A DNA stretch of 64,000 bases. It comes from Malaya genurostris. Its lineage: Eukaryota > Arthropoda > Insecta > Diptera > Culicidae. The stretch is from the NCBI RefSeq assembly GCF_030247185.1, contig NC_080572.1, positions 229,239,435 to 229,303,434 of the forward strand, read 5' to 3'. Numbering within the stretch: the first letter of the stretch is position 1; each line of letters opens with the position of its first letter. The notes beneath the pieces are model-generated. The model was given only the letters and a program-made list of their open reading frames with translations, ran no database searches and was not told the DNA's origin. The position numbers and the translations under genes are program-made. Below are positions 23,010 through 33,900 of this stretch, piece after piece.

Positions 23010-23377
23010 CCATTCCTGTAGTAGAATCTCCTCCTCCCAAATCTTAGAAATAATCCAGTGCAGTGCTCTAGCCAGTGGCTCTCCTCCATGTTTGAGCAGC
23101 TCGTCTGGTAACTGGTCATTTTCCGCGGCTTTGTTGTTCCTCAGCTAGCCGATCTCCTCACTTATCTCCGACAGATCGGGGTCTGCGAATCTGTCGTCGG
23201 CTGAGCGTGCACCCAGATTGGTGCCTGTTCCGTTCTCTGTATCTTGTGCTTCGCCATTCAGATGCTCGTCATAGTAGTGCTTCCACCTGTCGATCACCTC
23301 ACGTTCGTTCGTGAGAAGGTTACCACTGGTATCTTTGCACATTTCGGCCTGTGGCGTGTAGCCTCTACGTGAGCGGT

Positions 23378-24706
23378 TCACCTTCTCATAGAACTTCCGT
23401 GTGTCATTTGCGCGGTACAGCTGTTCCATCGCTTCACGATCTTGGTCTTCCTGGTGGCGCTTTTTCTTCCGGAAAACCGTGTCTGTCTGTATCGTTCCTC
23501 GTTCGCTCTAGTGCGGTGTTGCAGCATCCTCGCCCTTGCTGCATTCTTCTCCACGACCAACTGCTGACATTCGCCGTCAAACCAGTCATTTCCTCGATTC
23601 GATAACCTCGTACCTAGAACGGTTGAAGCAGTGCTACTCACGGCGGATCTTATATTCCTCCAGCCGTCTTCAAGAGTCGCCGCACCTAGCTGCTCTTCCG
23701 TTGGTAGCACTAGTTCCAGTTGTTGCGCGTATTCCTCTGCAGTACGAATGCTACGTAGCTGCTCGAGATTGAGTCCCGGCGTTCCTGTGCGACGAGTGTT
23801 GTGCACCGTCGATAGTTTTGAGCGCATACAAACCGCGACACGGTAGTGGTCAGAATCAATATTGGCAATGCGGTAAGTGCGGACATTGATGACGTCGGAG
23901 AAGAATCGCCCATCGATGAGAACGTGGTCGATTTGATTTTCCCCATGTTGATCCGGTGATCTCCAGGTGGCTTTGTGGATATCTATGCGGGGGAAGAAGG
24001 TGTTTCGAACTACCATTGCTCGGGAGACTGCAAAGTTTACGCATCGTTGACCGTTGTCGTTTGTTACCGCGTGCAGGCTCTCCAGCCCGATCACGGGTCT
24101 GTACATTGCCTCCCGACCTACCTGAGCATTCATGTTGCCAATGACGAGTTTTACATCCCGCCGTGAACAGCTGTCGTAGGTTTGTTCCAGCTGCGCGTAG
24201 AAATGCTTCCTTCTCGTCATCGGGTCTGGTCTCATGTGGGCAGTGCACGTTGATGATGCTGTAATTGAAGAAACGGCCCTTGATCTTCAATACGCACATT
24301 CTATCACTGATTGGCTGCCACCCAATCACGCGCTGGCGTATCTTGCCCAACACTACAAATCCCGTTCCTAGAACGTTGGTTGTGCCGCAGCTCTGGTAGA
24401 AGGTAGCCGCTCGATGCCCACTTTTCCACACCTTCTGTCCCGTCCAATAAAGTTCCTGCAGTGCTACGACATCGAAGCCGCGGATTTGAAGCTCATGATG
24501 CACCATTCGGTCGTATCCTTGGAAGCCAAACGATTTGCAGTTCCATGTGCCAAGCTTCCAACCGTAGTCCTTTGTTCGTTGCGTAGGTTTTTGCCAATTA
24601 TACCGAGTCGTATTTCTTTCTTGATCGTACGTAACATGTGTTTTCCGGGCGGCTTGTTAGGCCTGTACCAACCTCCTGACTCGCCGGAGGGCCATCGTGT
24701 CAGCAC
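23378..24706 (-). pseudogene. RTE-type endonuclease domain, broken over three frames
   Basis: The pieces are 24706-24464, 24506-23856 and 24235-23378, in different frames. Readable motifs are HMLRTIKKEIRLGIIGKNLR, VVALQELYWTG with the catalytic Glu, NVHCPHETR, LVIGNMNAQVGRE, QIDHVLIDGRFF and IDSDHYRV. In the active enzyme the fourth motif is GDMNAQ. Here the Asp is Asn, so the nuclease would be inactive even if the frame were intact. At least two frameshifts are present. Confidence 0.8.
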
Positions 24707-24990
24707 TGTTTAGAGTCCCACACTGACACAAGGGACGGTAATCAGCCGCTCCTAACATGGAGAACAGACGCTGTTTCGAGCCGCCCCAACATGGGAAACA
24801 GACGCTCGGGTAGGCTCGCTGTCTGTAAAGAGAATGTAAGCCCTCCCCCCCTTCCTGTCAGCATACGACCAAGGTCCCACCGGGGTTGGTTACCCTATCT
24901 TTCCTATGGTTACTCGTACCCCAGCCGGTACCGCGGGGAGGTAGAGATAGGAGTTACTGGACAGGAGGCTAAGAACCACATTGGGGCCTG

Positions 24991-25110
24991 AAATGCGCAT
25001 TGTCCAGTCGTTTACCAACCATTAGTTCGTTACAGCAGTATTCTGATATTTCGGTAAAGCGCGTTTTTATGTCGAAAATTGGCACAATATGTCTCTAACT
25101 TTCGTGCATA
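24991..25110. other. Spacer between RTE and DR1-related block
   Basis: Nothing is recognised. Confidence 0.25.
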
Positions 25111-25995
25111 CTAGCGTATGAAGCTCTAGCGTATGAAGCGTATGAAGCGTTCGAGGTGAAAATTGTACCTAACTGTAATGATAAATAGAATGTGATGGCA
25201 AAAGCCCGGGCTCGCAATTTGAATCGCGAATATTTGAAGAAATTGTTCTGTGTGATAATGAACGATGAATGTTATGTTCTGGAAGACTTTAAGTAGCTTT
25301 CCGGAATACCTTGCAAAATTTGACCTAAATCGGACATGCTTAAGGGGTGCTGCCCGGTGGTAAAGGTTTGACAATTTTCGATCTTGAAAACGCACCATAG
25401 GGAGGAGTACATGAAATTTCCAAAATCGAAAAATTTTTTTGATGCCAAAACTCTTAAAACTGCATAGATTATCGAAATTTAGTGTCATCTCAAAAAAAAA
25501 TTTTTTTTTGAAAAAATCTACTTTCTGGGACTTAGAAAAATTTTCATATTTTTTCTAAGTACCAAAAAGTCGATTTTTTCAACAAATTTTTTTGTTCGAG
25601 ATGACACTAAATCTCGACGTTTCATGCAATTCTAAGCCTTTTGGCATCAAAAATTTTTTTTCGATTTCGAAAATTTCATGTACTCCCCTATGGTGATTTT
25701 TCAAGATATATGAAAATTCCACTAAGTGGACTAAGAAGGCTTTTTTTAGATTAGCATCACTGTTCTCATACAAATAGGCAACGCAAATGTCAAGCACTAG
25801 TTTGGAAAAAAGATGCTGACTGTGTGACATAAACACTAAAGCATGCTTTTGTGAACTACTCGAATCAATCTGAATCAATTGGTGTCAAAATTAGTGTCCA
25901 AAATTATTTAATAAAAGTATGAAACATATTTTCTTGAGACTGTTATGAAAGAAGAGAAAGGCATTATCACACCACTAGGTGGATTAAGAAGGGTT
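25111..25995 (-). repeat. DR1-related dispersed repeat carrying a large palindrome
   Basis: The right end reads GAAAGGCATTATCACACC and ACTAGGTGGATTAAGAAGG, the DR1 terminus. The interior holds the palindrome at 25381-25707. Confidence 0.5.
25381..25707. repeat. 327-bp imperfect palindrome
   Basis: The left arm begins ATCTTGAAAACGCACCATAG. The right arm ends with its near-complement CTATGGTGATTTTTCAAGAT. Inner landmarks pair as well: AGTACATGAAATTT, GATGCCAAAA, TTTAGTGTCATCTC and CTTAGAAAAA. The symmetry centre is near 25544, and the arms are about 85-90 percent matched by eye. Confidence 0.85.
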
Positions 25996-25999
25996 TTTT

Positions 26000-27468
26000 A
26001 ATGAAAAATTGGAATTTTGAGCACAGTAGTTGGACTTTTTGAAGCAAACCAATTTGGTGAAAGGAAAGAAACAAATTCATATTCCAAGCGCAGTTAATAG
26101 TTACACATTTCATTTGATTGGAGTCCCAAAACAGTCTGTATGTATTACTGTCGGTCCAACAATAATCATGCCCAACCGAATACAACAACCAACCCTTTCA
26201 TCGTTTTGTATCACTCGTTCGTGCTATCTCGGCACCCCATATGTGTGGTAATATTGTTGCTCTTGGCAAATTTTCAAAAAATACCAAAATTCATCACCGA
26301 ACGGCTCGTAGCCGAAGCCATAGCTCTTCTGCGTAGATGCGAGTGAAATCATCCCAAAAATGCCATCCGCAACGTCGACTGCCGCCGTTCCGATGATGTG
26401 TGTACTGCAATGAATGATGCCAAAGCACAAATCGGAGCCTTGGAACCCGTTCCTTGTCCCTTCTGGCAAATAATAGGTATGTATGTGAGCGCAAGCAGTT
26501 GGCAGGAAGCAGCAAAAAAGAAATTGGGAAGAGCCCTTCCCTTCTGCTGTGGCAACACGTACTATAGAAGCTGCATATCAGATGCCAGTTCGTTGGCAAG
26601 AAGCTCCAGGCTGGATGAGAATAAGAAAATCATTTTTCTTATTCAAACACGTTCGTTCATCGGTGCTTCCGTGCTGCAAACGGCTTTTTCCATTGTGCGG
26701 TGGAAATCGACTGGAATATTATGGTTGTTTTGTTGACTGTGCCTGCCTGGAAGCCCCGAGCGTAGATTATCACGAAGTCGGAAGGAACGGGGGCGAACGC
26801 AGTGATAAAGTCCTTTGTAAGTAGCTCATGCAATGCTTGTAACGATGTTATATGATTTTTTGCTCACCTTCAGGCGATTGCATCATTTCTAGTCGTATGT
26901 GTGTGTGTGTGTAAGTATGCCCGCTGATGCTGAGCGGTGGATGAATCGAATTATCCGGGTCATTTGATCTTGAGGAGCAATGATTGGTTCTGGTCTTGCA
27001 TATCCCGGTTAGCTGGTGAGGTGAGGTTGGTTTGCTCAATCGATTTGACCACTGCTTCTTGGTTGGACGGTTAGTCGGACCGCTAGAATTAGCATATGTT
27101 TATATCGAATATCTTATCGCCATTCAAGCTATAATTGAATCCGCACGCAATTGAATGTGTTTATGGAATTTGTCTGGCTTTAGGAAGGAAGGAAGGAAGG
27201 AATGAAACCGCCTACGCGTAGATATTTTGATTACTGATTGCAGTTGAGAGTTTATTGTCAACATGACATTCCATTGTTTTGTTCTGAATTGCAAACAGCG
27301 AATTATCTTGCTCAAGTATGATAAATGCTCATTTTACGATCTGATTCATTGCAAAATCCCTACAATTTCCTAAATCAGATCATCTAACCGTTGGAAGAAA
27401 GGCTTTAGGTAGAAATGAAAATACACAAACTTACCGGAAGAAGATGATTCAAAACCTTAACGTGTTCC
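26000..27468. other. Mixed-composition region, no gene recognised
   Basis: Overlapping open frames on both strands at 26.0-26.85 kb lack recognisable domains. There is a (GT)n run at about 26897-26912 and a (GGAA)n run at 27184-27201. No splice-bounded coding exon could be supported. Confidence 0.35.
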
Positions 27469-27469
27469 A

Positions 27470-27535
27470 AGTATACCCAATTTCTAAGAACCTTTTTTAA
27501 TCTACATAGTTGTGTAATGATGCCTTTCCCATAAT
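27470..27535 (+). repeat. DR1 terminal fragment
   Basis: The sequence TTTTTAATCTACATAG...GTGTAATGATGCCTTTCCC is the inverted form of the terminus at 21965-21995. Confidence 0.55.
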
Positions 27536-27638
27536 CTTCAGTATGCTAAATTAATACCAATTCTATTCTAGAAATTTGACCACTACTACACTACGTTTTT
27601 TTCGGAACTGAAACGGGTACAGCAGAAGTAAGTTTCTA

Positions 27639-28579
27639 CAGGGTCCGGCACTCGAAGTGCAACCAATTAAAAAGGCCATAAATTCAGTTTGGAAAATTAC
27701 TTTTACTTAATTCAAAGTACAAAATGTGTAAAAATAATACAACATTCAGAATCAATTCACTTTTGCTCGAAATGACCACCTTTTGCCTTGACTTGATGAC
27801 TTGAGAGAGCGAAGGAGTTGCTTCGTTTGGCCGAATGTGACTTGCAGGTATTTTGGCCCACTCGCGGACAATAACTTTTTTCAGCGCCTCGAGACTGGTG
27901 TATCTTTTAGTTTGGACTTTGCTCTCCAAAACGGCCCAAAGAGAATAATCCATTGGATTCGCATCTGGTGAATTCGAGAGCCATTGTGTGGACGTGATGA
28001 AGTTCGGAACGTTGTTTTTCAGCCATTCTTGGTTCACTCGAGCTTTGTGAGACGGTGCCGAGTCCTGCTGAAACGTCCATGGTCTGCCACCGAGATGTTT
28101 GTCTGCCCACGGCTTCAAAGCAACCTCCAGAATACTTTCCCGATAGCATGTCGCATTTACCTTGATGCCAGGCTCGATGAAAACGATTGGAGAGCGCCCA
28201 TCTGCGGTTACAGCGGCCCAAACCATTATCTGTTGCGGGTGCTGCCTCCTGGTGGCCAATCGATGACTCAAATTATCGTATGAACGGTCGGTCAAGTAAA
28301 CCCTATCGTTTTGAGAGTTTATGAATTGCTCAATTGGAAAAATTTTCTCGTCAGAAAATACAATGTTCGGAAATTGACCGCTTTCGGCCAAACGAAGCAA
28401 CTCCTTCGCTCTCTCAAGTCATCAAGTCAAGGCAAAAGGTGGTCATATCGAGCAAAAGTGAATTGATTCTGAATTTTGTATTATTTTTACACATTTTGTA
28501 CTTTGAATTAAGTAAAAGTAATTTTCCAAACTGAATTTATGGCGTTTTTAATTGGTTACACTTCGAGTGCCGGCCCCTG
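27639..28579 (-). mobile_element. DD37D Tc1/mariner element with both ends derived from its 3' end
   Basis: TA lies outside both ends (27637-27638 and 28580-28581). The outer bases are CAGGGTCCGGCACTCGAAG on the left and, reverse-complemented, CAGGGGCCGGCACTCGAAG on the right. The two terminal segments 27639-27835 and 28383-28579 are near-identical inverted copies 197 bp long, far longer than usual TIRs. The left segment is the natural 3' end: in one frame it encodes the family C-terminus KAKGGHFEQK followed by a stop. The right segment is therefore an inverted duplicate of the 3' end that replaces the 5' UTR and the DNA-binding domain. Confidence 0.85.
27684..28400 (-). pseudogene. DD37D transposase, catalytic half only
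   Basis: The 238-codon frame contains the full catalytic core of a maT/DD37D-type transposase: NIVFSDEKIFPIEQ (first Asp), IMVWAAVTADGRSP, WTFQQDSAPSHKARV (second Asp) and SNSPDANPMDYSLWAVLE (third Asp, 37 residues after the second). There are no stops. The N-terminal helix-turn-helix region of about 100 residues is absent, because sequence upstream of the LLRLAESG codons is the inverted 3' end of the element. The C-terminus runs out of the natural frame, since KAKGGHFEQK lies in another frame, which implies a small indel. It would not bind its own ends, but it is recent enough to keep its triad. Confidence 0.82.
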
Positions 28580-28649
28580 TATAAACATTAACTAAGTTCA
28601 TAAAAGTCGGTTAAGTCATCCTTAAGATATCGAATTAAGTACCGTTTTA

Positions 28650-29082
28650 AAGTTTTTAATAACACTTTTTTCGGTACTTCTGGATCCGAAAACTGAAAAC
28701 TTGTATAGCCAAAAACGGTTTCAATACCCGTCAAAGTTTTAAGCATATGCAGTTGCATTCGCTTCGGTTAACAAAGAGGTGCACAGTGTCGAGTATGACA
28801 ACGTTAAATACAAAATCTCTGTGTACGTGGTGGATGGTGCCATTGGAGTGCGTATACATTACCTTTTTGACCAGTATTTCCAATTCTTCCGAAACTGGAT
28901 TTCGAGAACCGGAATGGCCGAAGTTGGTTCGTATGGACAGCATCAAATATAACCTATGTATTGGAACGCTTTTGAACCAAGTTAAAAAAGACTTTTTCTC
29001 TCTTTCGCTTTTCACAGCTTTAGGTGACGGTGTAAAATTTTTAACGCTCAAATTCAGGAATTTTCTATGGGACCATAAAACC
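28650..29082 (+). repeat. DR1-related repeat, left part, interrupted by a hAT-like MITE
   Basis: It contains GGTACTTCTGGATCCGAAAAC, GGTGACGGTGTAAAATTTT and GGGACCATAAAACC, diverged relatives of DR1. It continues after the insertion at 29513. Confidence 0.6.
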
Positions 29083-29504
29083 CAGTGATGTCCGAGCTCA
29101 GCACCCGAGCTGCTCTATAGCTGCAGTGTGTGCCTATTAAACTTGTGTGCGGTCCTTATTTAAACCAGACTCATGAGCGTGTGCTATTTGTGTAGTCCAC
29201 CTACTGACAAGAGACAATACAAGAGCGGACACTGTGTGCTTAAAAAATATATTACAAGTATAATTAAATAAAAAAACGGACACTTAACTCAGCTCGTGAA
29301 CTAGCACATGAGTCATAGCTCCCCATTCCAGCTCATGAGCCAGCAGATGAGCCAGCATCGCGAGCTGGTTCTTCGAAGCATACGACTCTCGATCTAGTAG
29401 CAAAACGGAACACGAGCGTTTGCTTCAGACCTCGTGTGCGTATTTTTAAAAAGGTACAGCACACGGACTGTATGAGAGCTGGCTCGTGTGCTGGGCCATC
29501 ACTG
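29083..29504. mobile_element. hAT-like MITE with exact 8-bp target duplication
   Basis: It starts CAGTGATGTCCGAGCTCAG and ends, reverse-complemented, CAGTGATGGCCCAGCACACG. ATAAAACC is duplicated on both sides (29075-29082 and 29505-29512). The 8-bp duplication and the CAGTGATG terminus are hallmarks of hAT transposons. It is 422 bp with no coding frame, so non-autonomous. The interior has repeated variants of CTCATGAGC and GAGCTGG. Confidence 0.88.
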
Positions 29505-29512
29505 ATAAAACC

Positions 29513-30411
29513 TTCTACTTGAACCTAAGTTCGTGAAAATCAGTCAAACCATCTGTGAGAAAATATACGGCTAGAGTTTTATTTTGGAGTATTAGAACAC
29601 TACTTTCGGTGCTTCCGAAATCGGAAATCGGGAACCAGGACAGCCGTAATTAGTTTGAAAGAATGGAAACAAATGGAACAGTTTCGGACCCACATAAAAT
29701 TTTTAACACTCTTCACTCTGTAATTTCAGAACCAACAGTTGTATAAGGATGAAATTCTAATACTTTGTATTTGTACACGCGAATTTTTGGATCTCGGTGC
29801 AAAGATAGGTTTTTTGAGTGATAGCATTACCTTCCCATATAAGAAGAGCAAAAATATTCATCGTTCGTAAAGGCCTGTTGTGTTTTCTTCTTCCTTACCA
29901 GTACGTACCGGTGCGTACTGGTTTTGTATTACCATTTTATATGGCAGTTTGTAAGCTTTAACACACATCGCCCTGTAATCGCGGAACCGAAAGTCGGATC
30001 CAGATGAAATTTCACAGTAGTTTTTGAAATAATAAGAGTTTCAATTTAAGTCAAGATTTGTGAAAATCGGTTCAAGCATCACTGAAAAATCAAAGTGAGT
30101 TCTTCACTACTTTCGGTGCCTCCGACACAAAAAATGGGGGATCGATAAAACCGCATTAAATTGATATGCCCACAGAAGAAAAAGTTTGGAAACTAAAAGA
30201 ATTTATCAGTCAGATTAATGGGATTTGAACCTGTTTTTACCATCGTTTGGGAAAAAATACTACTGAAATTAACAATAATTCACTTATTGCGCTTTAGTTC
30301 CGAAACCGGAAGTCAGATTCGAATAAAACGTTCCAGAAATTTAGGAAGAATTATTAGACCTTTCATTTAATTCTAAGTTTGTGAAAATTGATTTAGCCAG
30401 CTCCGAGAGAA
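29513..30411 (+). repeat. DR1-related repeat, right part, multiple diverged units
   Basis: There are several degenerate units containing AACCGGAAGTC, AGATGAAATT, CGGTGCTTCCGA and GTGAAAATC. It continues the block broken by the hAT-like element. Confidence 0.55.
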
Positions 30412-30419
30412 GTGAAAGC

Positions 30420-30975
30420 ATATTTTGGAAACTCGCATGTCGATTTCAGGTCGTATGTTGTCTTTGAATTGAGCTATGGTTCTTGGCTTATCAACGTATA
30501 CCTTGGATATCAAATAGCTCCACAAAAATGTCCGGTGGAATCAAATCGGGTGATTTCGGGAGCCAGTCAAAATAACCGTTTTTTATTTGACTCGTCCGGA
30601 GAACAATGGTCGTAACAAAGCATTTGTTAGTCGAGTTGTATGGCATGTTGCACCGTCCTGCGGCAACCCGTAGCCATTCGAATCATTTTCACGAACAATA
30701 GGCATCACAAAATCATTTATCATGGCTCGATAACGATCGCCATTAACAGTTTTCGATACTGCATAATCGTCTTGGAAAAAATAGTGATCAATAACCATAA
30801 CCGCACAAACACAAAACTGTAAAGTTTTGGTCGCATAGAGGCTGTTCCTTAATTACCTGCGGGTTTTCAGTGGCATGAAACCAACAATTCTAACAATATT
30901 AACGTATCCATTTAACGTGAAATGTACCTTGTCTGACATGATCATTTTTCGCCAAAAGTTGGCCTCGTTTTGAAC
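30420..30975 (-). pseudogene. DD41D (rosa-type) mariner transposase relic, copy 1
   Basis: Read on the minus strand, across several frames, one sees KMIMSDKVHFTLNGYVN (first Asp region), YFFQDDYAVSKTVNGDRYRAM, GLPQDGATCHTTRLTNALL (second Asp) and FDWLPKSPDLIPPD (third Asp region), followed by the ending of the family. The long spacing between second and third Asp fits the DD41D group named after rosa. Many stops and shifts are present. A related copy lies at 41630-42290. Confidence 0.7.
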
Positions 30976-31330
30976 TACTACGCAAATGAAAGGTCTCCTC
31001 GTCAGCCTGAACGCTATTGAATGTATTAGAGATCGGATGTTTACCTTTCGAGTTATCCGAAGTTTTATGAGGAAAACTAAAATGGTTTCACGACATTTGT
31101 CACAAATGACCTGGTAAACAAATATATGTGTTAATACTTATATTTCATACAGTAATAGCTGTCCAACAAGCCATAGAACGCCATTTTTAGCGGAGATATT
31201 GATTGTTTTCAAAAAGTGACTTTTCTCACTACTCCATTCAAATGAGTTTTGAGCACTGCATTATAAAGGGATGATTGAAGCGGTTTTCAATATTGTTGTA
31301 TGCAATTGTTTCTAAGCATCTAAAAGACTG
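30976..31330 (-). repeat. Dispersed repeat DR2, copy 1
   Basis: It is the inverted counterpart of 40980-41350. Shared pieces are GATCGGATGTTTAC, CCCTGAACGTTATTGAATG-like, TAGCTGTCCAACAAGCC (here) against GGCTTGTTGGATAGCTA (there), and AAACAATTGTATG-like. Confidence 0.65.
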
Positions 31331-31900
31331 GGTACCACTCACAACTTTCAAAAGACTATGAGTGAAATTGCACGACATTTCGATTAGTCAGAAAAAAGTG
31401 AGAGCCATTTATGTGAACCTTTGTCATTTTCAAAATAATGGATTCAAAACATTTTCGTGTGTTAATTTATCATTGCTTCTTGAATTGAAACAAATACTGT
31501 ACAAGCTCAGAAAAGCCTTCAGAAGTGTTATCAGGAATCTAATCTATCGAAATGAACCATTTGTTATTGGCTTGCTGAATTTAAACATAATCGTAATCGT
31601 AACAGATAATGGTGAATGTGCTCGTCGTCCTATTGAGGTGATCACTTCAGAAAACACAAAAAGTCCACAAATTGATTATATCCAATAAAAAATTGCAACC
31701 GCTGGATATTCGACTTAGCTAAAAAAAAAAGTATGCCCGACTCTATTCCGGAACGGAAGATCTCCCGCGCCGCGGCGTCAAACGCAAACAAAACACCATT
31801 TTGGACGGTAAAGTTCTCACTTGTGCTCTTGTCATGTAACAATAAAGCCCCGAGGTTAAACATGAACAAATTCAATTAGTTGAATTTGTTCAATAAGTTC
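31331..31900. other. Unassigned spacer with a short perfect hairpin
   Basis: Nothing coding is recognised. At 31863-31890 GAACAAATTCAA and its exact complement flank the tetraloop TTAG. Confidence 0.4.
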
Positions 31901-33490
31901 CTTGAGGACAAAATTGTCCCACATGACTGCAGACAAGTAAGACCATTCAAAACCCCGGAGAACCAGCTTCCGATCACAATTCGTATCGGTCGATTGCTAT
32001 GCTTTCCGAAAATTGTCTGAAATGCTGCTGATCCCGATGGAATACCTTCGTCTGTGCTTAAGCACAGCTCAATCGTCTTGAGTTACCCGTTAGCAATACT
32101 ATTCAATAACAAAGTGAGTTTCCTACGTGTTGGAAGTCGTCCTTTATGTTTCCAGTTGTTGCTAATTACCGAGGAAGTACTTGCTTGTGCGCATGCTCAA
32201 AACTGTTTAAGATCATTGTTAACGACATCTTGTTCGCCTGTTGCAGAATTTATATTGACACCCAGCAGTATGGATTTTTCCCTAAATGTTCCGTGTTGAC
32301 GAATCTCTTGCAGTTCACTTCGAACTGTATACGGAACATGGACCGTGGCCAGAAGATTTATATTGACCATAAAGCGGCATTTGACCGGGTTGATCACGGA
32401 ATTCTCTTTAAAAAAAATAGAGGTACTTGGAATCTCTACACGAGGAGTTGCATGGTTTAAGTCTTACTTGACGGATCGCTTTGTTCGGATTAAAATTGGA
32501 TCTTCGACATCGGAGACCTTCACGAATCTTTCGGGAGTGCCTCATGGTAGTATCCGTGGTTCGTTACTGTTCTCTATCTCAATCAATGATGTATCAACAC
32601 GGAACTTTTCAAAATTATTAAAAGTCTCTTGAATTGCCTGGAGTTGCAAAAAATGCTTGATACATTTCAAATATGGTGTACCAAGAATTTTTTGAAACTG
32701 AGTATCGAAAAATGCAGTGTTATCTCTTTTTTATCGAAAAAGTGCATAAATAGTATTCGATTACAAAATCGCAGGACACACGCTAACGCGAACAGAACAT
32801 GTGAATGATTTCGATGTAATTCTTGATCGTGAAATAACCTTCAAACTTCACTACTCAATTGAGATTCGTATTTAAAATTTCCTCCGATTTTCGCGATCCT
32901 TTGTGGATTATACTGCTCGCTGGTATGGTCAGTGCTTGAATCGAACCCGATTGTTTGGTGTCCATATCATTCAACTTTGATATTGAGGATTGAAGCAGTG
33001 CAACGCAAATTTGTGAGATACGCATTGATACTTTTACCCTGGAACGACCCCATACAGCTACCGTCATATGAGGATCGTTGCCGTCTCCTAATCATTGAAC
33101 CCCTGGAATTAACAAGGACATATGCTCAAGCTACATTCGCTGCGAAATTGCTTCTTGGTGCTGTTGACTGTCCCGCATTACTCGAACGTCTGAATAAGTA
33201 TGCTTCAGAAAGATCTCTTCGACAGCATAATTTCTTGCTCCTTGAAACACAGTATACTGTATACGGACAGTATGAGCCATTTAGATCCATAGGCTGACAA
33301 TTCAACGAGTTTGCTGAGTTTTTTTTATTTTAATTTGTCGTCCAAAGTGTTTTATCGTAAGCTACTTGACATTTTTCGTTTTGTGTTCCATGATAATTTA
33401 GCCTAAGTTGAATAGTTTTTAGTTTAGTTAGTTTATTCATTAAGACACCTACTGTGAGATGGAATATACAGCAACAAATAAACAAATCTA
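31901..33490 (+). mobile_element. Degenerate CR1/Jockey-like LINE, RT half
   Basis: It is broken over several frames. Readable parts are ADPDGIPSSVLKHSS near 32025, PVVANYRGS near 32150, DHKAAFDRVDHGILF near 32370, FTNLSGVPHGSIRG near 32525, then the tail PIVWCPYHSTLILRIEAVQRKFVRYAL from 32940. The order and spacing follow the intact LINE at 7431-11150, and the 3' end near 33488 has the same AACAAATAAACAAAT tail. It is an older relative of that element. Confidence 0.78.
32932..33297 (+). pseudogene. C-terminal fragment of LINE ORF2
   Basis: A 121-codon open piece matches the end of the intact ORF2: WCPYHSTLILRIEAVQ, then RFVRYALILLPWNDPIQLPSYEDRCRL-like, then CPALLERLNKYASERSLR, and VYGQYEPF before the stop. 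It lacks catalytic motifs. Confidence 0.75.
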
Positions 33491-33900
33491 CAATTTTCCA
33501 CACAGCATAAAAATGTTCACAAACATGTACTATTCGACGATTTTGAAAGGGCCATTTTCCCATTCCATACGAAAGTGTATATATCGTTAAACCCAAAATG
33601 TAATCTGATCTAAGTTTTCTACAGTGAACAAATTAGCGAATGAAAAGATTCAGGTGACTGGCTGTGCAAGAGCCTATAATTGAGGTTTGCTTGCACTCAA
33701 CTTGCTTGCACGAACATCACGCATTTCTTGAAACACGTAATCATATCAGGAAAACCGGCACCAAACCTTCAATGTCAAACCCAACTACTTTCGCAAAAGC
33801 AGCTGTTAAAAAGGCCAACAGAAAAAAGCAGAATCGCAACGACCTTCTTTCCTATTTACCCATTGGGAGCTTCCGTTCGTAGTTTATATACGGAAGAAAG
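33491..33900. other. Unassigned sequence downstream of LINE
   Basis: Nothing is recognised. Confidence 0.25.

Larger units (their letters stand above)
22385..24990 (-). mobile_element. RTE-clade LINE, frameshifted and internally deleted
   Basis: It is read on the minus strand: a GC-rich 5' leader (24990-24710), an endonuclease (about 24706-23700), a linker, and the RT (about 23010-22560). The order and motifs match RTE-type LINEs. At about 22550 the RT jumps from LSCILFNIA directly to KTKYMGG and LPPRILIDGDDVEVADEF, so the YADD region is deleted. The 3' end is missing. Its left border lies close to the truncated end of TA element B. Confidence 0.8.
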
